Source: CAMLOF01 sp041913045
GTDB lineage: Bacteria; Pseudomonadota; Gammaproteobacteria; Burkholderiales; Burkholderiaceae_C
Direction of reading: 5' to 3'
DNA: 10,871 nt
Assembly (NCBI GenBank): GCA_041913045.1
Contig: JAYSGB010000055.1
Location: 1-10,871, forward strand
Part shown: positions 7,294 through 10,871 of the stretch, in pieces
How positions within the stretch are numbered: the first letter of the stretch is position 1
How the letters are laid out: every line of letters starts with the position of its first letter
Translations under genes and position numbers: made by a program
The notes under the pieces: generated by a model
Told to the model about the DNA's origin: nothing
Seen by the model: the letters and a program-made list of their open reading frames with translations, nothing else
Database searches by the model: none

Positions 7294-7662
7294 ATGAGCA
7301 CCCACGACGCTGCCGCTGCGGCCGCGCGCCCCACGGTCATCCAGCTGTCCATCAAGGAAAAGGGCGCGCTTTACGCCGCCTACATTCCGATGTTCGCGGA
7401 CGGAGGCATCTTTGTGCCGTCCGCCAGGGAATACCGCCTGGGCATGGATGTGTATGTGTTGCTCACGCTGCCGGACGACCCTCAGCGTTACCCCATTGCA
7501 GGCAAGGTCGCCTGGATCACACCGGCGGGCACCACGGGCTCGCGAACGCAGGGCATAGGCATACGCTTTCCGTCTGACGAAAAGTCCCGGATGCTCAAGG
7601 CCCGCATTGAAGAAATCCTCGGGGCGCACCTGGCCTCCGACCGGCCGACGCAGACCGTTTGA
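7294..7662 (+). CDS. pilZ: Type IV pilus assembly protein PilZ
   Basis: The protein has 122 aa, similar to P. aeruginosa PilZ (118 aa), the founding member of the PilZ domain. It is needed for type IV pilus biogenesis and twitching, acting in the cytoplasm with PilB and the EAL/GGDEF protein FimX in species studied. Conserved stretches are KEKGALYAAYIPMF, DGGIFVPS, YVLLTLPDD and AGKVAWITP, then GIGIRF. The c-di-GMP-binding RxxxR motif is absent and DGGIFVP stands where D/NxSxxG would be, so it is probably the type that does not bind c-di-GMP. The position between holB and tatD is the one it has in pseudomonads (from memory). The start ATG is 5 bp after holB, without an obvious Shine-Dalgarno. 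Confidence 0.93.
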   Translation: MSTHDAAAAAARPTVIQLSIKEKGALYAAYIPMFADGGIFVPSAREYRLGMDVYVLLTLPDDPQRYPIAGKVAWITPAGTTGSRTQGIGIRFPSDEKSRMLKARIEEILGAHLASDRPTQTV

Positions 7663-7674
7663 ATCCCTTTTTCC

Positions 7675-8481
7675 ATGTTCGTTGATTCCCATTGCCACCT
7701 GAGCTTTCCAGAGCTTTCCTCTGAGCTGCCCGCCATTCTTGACGCCATGCAAACTGCCCAGGTGAGCAAGGCCTTGTGCATTTGCACGACCATGGAAGAG
7801 TTTGCGCGAGTGCACGGGCTGGCCACGCAGAACCACCAGTTGTGGGCGACCGTGGGCGTGCACCCCGACAACGAGGACGTGCACGAACCCACCGTCGATG
7901 AACTGGTTCAGCACGCCGCGCTTCCGCGCGTGGTGGGTATTGGTGAAACGGGGCTGGACTACTACCGCCTGGGCGAACGCACCGTGGCCGACATGGAGTG
8001 GCAACGTGAGCGGTTTCGCGTGCATATTCGTGCGGGCCGCGTCACCGGCCTTCCGCTGGTCATCCACACTCGCAGCGCGTCTGACGACACCTTGGCCATC
8101 CTGCGAGAGGAGGGTGGGTTCACCGGCAATGCGTCCGCAGGGCAAACGGTGTCGCGCGGCGTGTTCCACTGCTTCACCGAGACGGCAGACGTGGCGCGCG
8201 CTGCGCTGGATCTGGACTTCTACATTTCTTTCTCGGGCATCCTCACCTTCCGCAATGCGGCGGACCTGCGGGACGTGGCACGGTTCGTGCCCCTGGACCG
8301 CTGCCTGATCGAGACCGACAGCCCCTACCTGGCCCCGGTGCCTTACCGAGGCAAGACCAACACCCCGGCGCTTGTGCCTTTTGTTGCTGCACAACTTGCC
8401 GAGTTGAAAGGTTTGTCGGTGGAGGAGGTGGCGCGCGCCACCACAGAAAACGCCCTCAGACTCTTCAGCGGCATGCGCTGA
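7675..8481 (+). CDS. tatD: TatD family metal-dependent DNase
   Basis: The protein has 268 aa, the usual size. It has a TIM-barrel amidohydrolase-like fold acting as a metal-dependent 3'-5' exonuclease/DNase; family members are tied to repair of oxidative DNA damage. All metal ligands are visible: H6 and H8 in VDSHCHLSF, E91 in GIGETGLDYY, H131 in PLVIHTRS, H165 in GVFHCFTE and D215 in IETDSPYLAP. It lies 12 bp after pilZ and is the last gene of the mltG-tatD operon. A gap of 90 bp follows before tctB. TatD is unrelated to Tat protein export despite its name. Exact paralogue (TatD, YcfH or YjjV type) cannot be fixed here; the location favours the YcfH/pilZ-linked type. Confidence 0.93.
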   Translation: MFVDSHCHLSFPELSSELPAILDAMQTAQVSKALCICTTMEEFARVHGLATQNHQLWATVGVHPDNEDVHEPTVDELVQHAALPRVVGIGETGLDYYRLGERTVADMEWQRERFRVHIRAGRVTGLPLVIHTRSASDDTLAILREEGGFTGNASAGQTVSRGVFHCFTETADVARAALDLDFYISFSGILTFRNAADLRDVARFVPLDRCLIETDSPYLAPVPYRGKTNTPALVPFVAAQLAELKGLSVEEVARATTENALRLFSGMR

Positions 8482-8571
8482 GATATTGGGTGGCATCTAG
8501 GTGCTATCCACAAGTGAAGTCGTGTCTGAATGGCTCAGAATCGCGGGTGACTCAATTTCAGGAGACATTCC
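8482..8571. promoter_or_regulatory. tatD-tctB intergenic region with tctB ribosome binding site
   Basis: This 90-bp gap separates the tatD operon from tctBA, and AT content is higher than around it. A strong Shine-Dalgarno AGGAG at 8560-8564 sits 7 nt before the GTG start of tctB and decides that start. A tctBA promoter is expected, but I find no convincing sigma-70 hexamer pair. TGGCATCTAGGTGCT (8491-8505) looks like a sigma-54 site, but the GG-to-GC spacing is one base short. No hairpin with a T-run ends tatD, so read-through into tctB is possible. Confidence 0.45.
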
Positions 8572-9060
8572 GTGGTCATAAAAAGTCAAAAAGACTTTCT
8601 ATCGGGACTCATGTTCACGGTGGTGGGTGGCGCGTTTGCCTTTGGGGCGACGAACTACGACATCGGTCAAGCCGCGCGCATGGGGCCGGGGTACTTCCCC
8701 TTTCTGCTTGGCATCATCCTGGCCATCCTGGGGGTGATCGTCACCATCCAGTCGCTGGGTGACAGCGAGAAACCCGGTGAGAAGGTGGGCAAGCTGGCGT
8801 GGAAGCCGCTGGTGCTCGTCATCGGCGCCAACCTGTTGTTCGGCGCAATGCTGGGCGGTATCGCCTCCATCGGCCTGCCGCCCATGGGGCTGATGCTCTC
8901 CGTCATCGTGCTGGTGGTGGTGGCTTCCATGGCGGGCGATGAGTTCCGCCTGGTCGAGTCGCTCATCCTCTCCGTCATCCTGGCCGCAGGCAGCTACGTG
9001 ATCTTCATCAAGCTGCTGAGCCTGCCGTTCCAGGTCTGGCCTTCCTTCATCGCTGGTTGA
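8572..9060 (+). CDS. tctB: Tripartite tricarboxylate transporter, small membrane subunit TctB
   Basis: The protein has 162 aa. It opens with KSQKDFLSGL, then the family-typical NYDIGQAARMGPGYFP, and has about four or five hydrophobic segments (near 10-28, 40-60, 79-98, 104-122 and 128-155). TctB is the small inner-membrane partner of TctA in ion-driven, binding-protein-dependent carboxylate uptake. The GTG start at 8572 is supported by AGGAG 7 nt upstream and by the conserved K-x-Q-K-D-F N-terminus. The stop overlaps the tctA ribosome binding site, and tctA begins 10 bp later, so the two are made together. Confidence 0.9.
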   Translation: MVIKSQKDFLSGLMFTVVGGAFAFGATNYDIGQAARMGPGYFPFLLGIILAILGVIVTIQSLGDSEKPGEKVGKLAWKPLVLVIGANLLFGAMLGGIASIGLPPMGLMLSVIVLVVVASMAGDEFRLVESLILSVILAAGSYVIFIKLLSLPFQVWPSFIAG

Positions 9061-9070
9061 GGAGCAACCC

Positions 9071-10585
9071 ATGACCGAACTGATTGAACATCTGTCCCTG
9101 GGTTTCTCTGTTGCCTTCACGGCGCAGAACCTGCTTTACGCGCTCATTGGCTGCGTGCTGGGCACCCTGATTGGCGTGCTGCCCGGCCTGGGCCCGGTGG
9201 CCACCATCGCCATGCTGCTGCCCGCCACCTACGCACTGCCGCCCGTGGCTGCGCTCATCATGCTCGCGGGCATCTACTACGGCGCGCAGTACGGAGGCTC
9301 CACCACGGCCATTCTGGTGAACCTGCCCGGCGAGGCGTCATCAGTGGTGACGGCGCTTGACGGCTACCAGATGGCCCGCAAGGGCAGGGCAGGCCCCGCG
9401 CTGGCTGCGGCTGGTATCGGCTCCTTCTTTGCTGGTACCGTGGGTACGCTGGTGCTCGCCGCCTTTGCGGTTCCGCTGACCGAAGTGGCCTTCAAGTTCG
9501 GCCCCGCCGAATACTTCTCGCTCATGGTGCTCGGCCTCATCGGCGCTGTGGTGCTGGCTTCGGGTTCCGTGGTCAAGGCGATTGCCATGATCATCCTGGG
9601 CTTGCTCATCGGCATGATTGGTACCGACATCAACTCCGGTGTGGCGCGCTTCAGCTTCGAGATTCCTGAGCTGACCGACGGCATTGGCTTCATCGCCATT
9701 GCCATGGGTATCTTCGGCTACGGCGAGATCATCCAGAACCTGTCGCACTCGGAAGAAAAGCGCGAGGTCTTTACCAGCAAGATCAAGGGGCTGTTCCCCT
9801 CGAAGCAGGACTTCAAGAACATGGTGCCTGCCGTGTTGCGCGGCACAACCCTGGGCTCGGCGCTGGGTATTCTGCCGGGCGGCGGTGCGCTGCTGGCTTC
9901 CTTTGCTGCCTACACGATTGAAAAGAAGACCAAGCTCAAGCCGGGTGAGGTGCCTTTCGGGCAAGGCAACATCCGTGGCGTGGCGGCTCCCGAGTCTGCC
10001 AACAACGCGGGGTCGCAGACTTCCTTCATCCCGCTGCTGACGCTGGGCATCCCGCCCAACGCGGTGATGGCGCTGATGGTGGGTGCAATGACCATCCACA
10101 ACATCCAGCCCGGCCCGATGGTGATGACCAGCAACCCGGACCTGTTCTGGGGTCTGATCGCGTCGATGTGGATCGGCAACGCCATTCTGGTGATCCTGAA
10201 CCTGCCGCTCATCGGCATCTGGATCAAGCTGCTGACGGTGCCTTACCGCTGGTTGTTCCCGGCCATCGTGCTGTTCTGTGCGATTGGCGTGTACTCCACG
10301 AACAACAACACCTGGGACATCTGGATGGTGGGTCTGTTTGGTGTGATCGGTTATGCCTTCATCAAGCTGGGTTGCGAGCCTGCGCCGCTGCTGCTGGGTC
10401 TGATCCTTGGCCCCATGATGGAAGAGAACCTGCGCCGCGCGCTGCTGCTGTCGCGCGGTGACTGGAGCGTGTTTGTGACGCGTCCTCTGTCGGCCGTGCT
10501 GCTGGCGATGGCGGCGCTGCTGCTGATCGTGGTGCTGATGCCTTCGATCAAGAAGAAGCGCGAGGAAGCCTTCGTCGAGGATTGA
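9071..10585 (+). CDS. tctA: Tripartite tricarboxylate transporter, large permease subunit TctA
   Basis: The protein has 504 aa, the normal length, strongly hydrophobic with around 11-12 membrane segments. Diagnostic stretches are G35-VLPGLG-41, YYGAQYGGSTTAIL, NLPGEASSVVTALDGYQMA, and in the second half G266-ILPGGG-272 and AAPESANNAGSQTSFIP with LGIPPNAVMA. TctA is the transport channel, while TctB assists and a periplasmic TctC (Bug family) delivers the substrate, classically citrate but in this family many different carboxylates. A GAGGAG at 9059-9064, overlapping the tctB stop, sits 6 nt before the ATG. No tctC lies on either side within the window, so the ligand cannot be named. The C-terminus (KKKREEA) is charged and cytoplasmic by the positive-inside rule. 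Confidence 0.95.
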   Translation: MTELIEHLSLGFSVAFTAQNLLYALIGCVLGTLIGVLPGLGPVATIAMLLPATYALPPVAALIMLAGIYYGAQYGGSTTAILVNLPGEASSVVTALDGYQMARKGRAGPALAAAGIGSFFAGTVGTLVLAAFAVPLTEVAFKFGPAEYFSLMVLGLIGAVVLASGSVVKAIAMIILGLLIGMIGTDINSGVARFSFEIPELTDGIGFIAIAMGIFGYGEIIQNLSHSEEKREVFTSKIKGLFPSKQDFKNMVPAVLRGTTLGSALGILPGGGALLASFAAYTIEKKTKLKPGEVPFGQGNIRGVAAPESANNAGSQTSFIPLLTLGIPPNAVMALMVGAMTIHNIQPGPMVMTSNPDLFWGLIASMWIGNAILVILNLPLIGIWIKLLTVPYRWLFPAIVLFCAIGVYSTNNNTWDIWMVGLFGVIGYAFIKLGCEPAPLLLGLILGPMMEENLRRALLLSRGDWSVFVTRPLSAVLLAMAALLLIVVLMPSIKKKREEAFVED

Positions 10586-10606
10586 CGGCACGGCTTCGGC
10601 TATCCT

Positions 10607-10624
10607 ACGCGCCATGATGCGCGT
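10607..10624. repeat. Inverted repeat around the ankyrin-gene start codon
   Basis: ACGCGC (10607-10612) and GCGCGT (10619-10624) are perfect inverse complements around a 6-nt loop (10613-10618). The loop holds the first ATG of the downstream gene. In RNA this would be a 6-bp, nearly all-GC hairpin presenting or hiding the start codon. It lacks a T-run and lies 19 bp before a real terminator hairpin. Alternating GCGC sequence makes short repeats likely by chance. Confidence 0.5.
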
Positions 10625-10871
10625 GGGTACTATCTCTCTCGGACCCGGCTTGCGCCGGGTCTTTTTTTTGGCGTTGTTGTGCTGGACCAGCGCCGTTTGG
10701 GCTGGTTCGTTCGAGGACTTTTTCAAGGCCATTCGGCGTGATGATGCGTCCAAGCTGATCGAGCTGGCCTTGCGTGGTTTCGACATGAACACGCGGGACG
10801 AGTCCGGCGAAATACCTGGCGGATTCAAGGACGAGGTGCAACACGGTTTAACGAGGCGTGAAAGACCTCGT
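10614..10871 (+). CDS. Exported ankyrin-repeat protein (5' part only; runs off the window)
   Basis: An open frame runs from tandem ATGs (10614, 10617) to the last base, 86 codons without a stop. Residues 14-30 (LRRVFFLALL, then CWTSAVWA) form a signal peptide with a likely cut after A30. The mature start GSFEDFFKAIRRDDA, then LALRGFDMNTRDESG, resembles the small exported ankyrin proteins common in Burkholderiales. The first helix pair and the NTRD turn are clear; no complete repeat is visible. After G65-E66 (from about 10812) the residues no longer follow an ankyrin pattern. A TTG at 10650 would give a compact 18-residue signal peptide and is an alternative start. No good promoter or Shine-Dalgarno is seen. 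Role unknown; a periplasmic protein-protein contact is only a family guess. Confidence 0.65.
   Translation, partial: MMRVGTISLGPGLRRVFFLALLCWTSAVWAGSFEDFFKAIRRDDASKLIELALRGFDMNTRDESGEIPGGFKDEVQHGLTRRERPR
10643..10669 (+). terminator. Rho-independent terminator for tctBA, inside the next gene's 5' codons
   Basis: ACCCGGC (10643-10649), loop TTGC, and GCCGGGT (10654-10660) form a perfect 7-bp GC-rich stem, followed by C and eight Ts (10662-10669). This is a textbook intrinsic terminator 58 nt after the tctA stop. It also encodes residues 10-19 of the ankyrin protein if that gene starts at 10614, so either translation suppresses it or the gene is controlled through it. Confidence 0.85.
10851..10871. 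repeat. Inverted repeat at the window end
   Basis: ACGAGG (10851-10856) and CCTCGT (10866-10871) are perfect inverse complements around a 9-nt loop. A second direct copy of ACGAGG lies at 10831-10836. It falls in the stretch where the ankyrin frame stops resembling its family. It may be a chance repeat, since only 6 bp are paired, and the right flank is unseen. Confidence 0.35.

Noticed and set aside
7285..8496. A 403-codon minus-strand open frame
   Set aside because: It is antisense to pilZ and tatD, both of which show complete family motifs; no domain is recognisable on the minus strand.
8491..8505. Possible sigma-54 promoter before tctB
   Set aside because: TGGCA and TGCT are present, but only 9 bases separate the GG and GC pairs; the sigma-54 site needs 10 and tolerates little deviation.
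10582..10606. Possible promoter for the ankyrin gene (TTGACG ... TATCCT)
   Set aside because: The spacer is only 13 bp, well short of the 16-18 bp needed, and the first hexamer overlaps the tctA stop codon.
9341..10828. A 495-codon minus-strand open frame
   Set aside because: It is antisense to tctA; the His/Gln/Arg-rich product is what the reverse complement of hydrophobic codons gives, and it crosses the terminator and the ankyrin gene start.

Overview
This is a high-GC stretch of bacterial chromosome. Gene order and protein style point to Betaproteobacteria, order Burkholderiales, most likely Comamonadaceae (the Acidovorax/Hydrogenophaga neighbourhood). That placement is inferred from the mltG-tmk-holB-pilZ-tatD block, a tctBA pair without its binding protein, and a small exported ankyrin protein. 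No rRNA, tRNA, CRISPR array, phage or recognisable transposase gene was seen.

Layout. (1) 1-1763, minus: rlhA, the Fe-S U32 protein for 23S rRNA hydroxylation, with its 3' end outside the window. (2) 1797-2654, plus: a one-polypeptide fusion of a YbgC-type hotdog thioesterase and an ElaA-like GNAT domain, divergent from rlhA. (3) 2606-4532, minus: ygfZ followed by an NRDE/TANGO2-family gene, probably one transcript; its end overlaps the thioesterase-GNAT gene by 49 bp, tail to tail. (4) 4599-8481, plus: mltG, tmk, holB, pilZ, tatD, tightly packed (gaps of 15, -4, 5 and 12 bp), almost certainly one operon and the same order as in Pseudomonas aeruginosa (from memory). (5) 8572-10585, plus: tctB and tctA, the two membrane subunits of a tripartite tricarboxylate transporter, with no tctC. 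(6) 10614-end, plus: the start of an exported ankyrin-repeat protein, cut by the window edge and preceded and overlapped by hairpins, one of them a textbook intrinsic terminator.

How the parts fit. Block 4 joins cell-wall processing (MltG), dTTP supply (Tmk), the clamp loader (HolB), type IV pilus assembly (PilZ) and a DNase (TatD); the grouping is conserved although the functions only partly connect. Blocks 1 and 3 share a possible metal-cofactor theme (Fe-S RlhA, Fe-S maintenance YgfZ, heme-linked NRDE/TANGO2); this is inference. Block 5 would import a carboxylate if a TctC encoded elsewhere supplies substrate.

The window is mostly ordinary core genome and I do not see a convincing new system. 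The places that repay a second look are the thioesterase-GNAT fusion, the terminator embedded in the signal-peptide codons of the ankyrin gene, the last ~60 bp where that gene stops looking like an ankyrin protein in every frame, and the tctC-less transporter.
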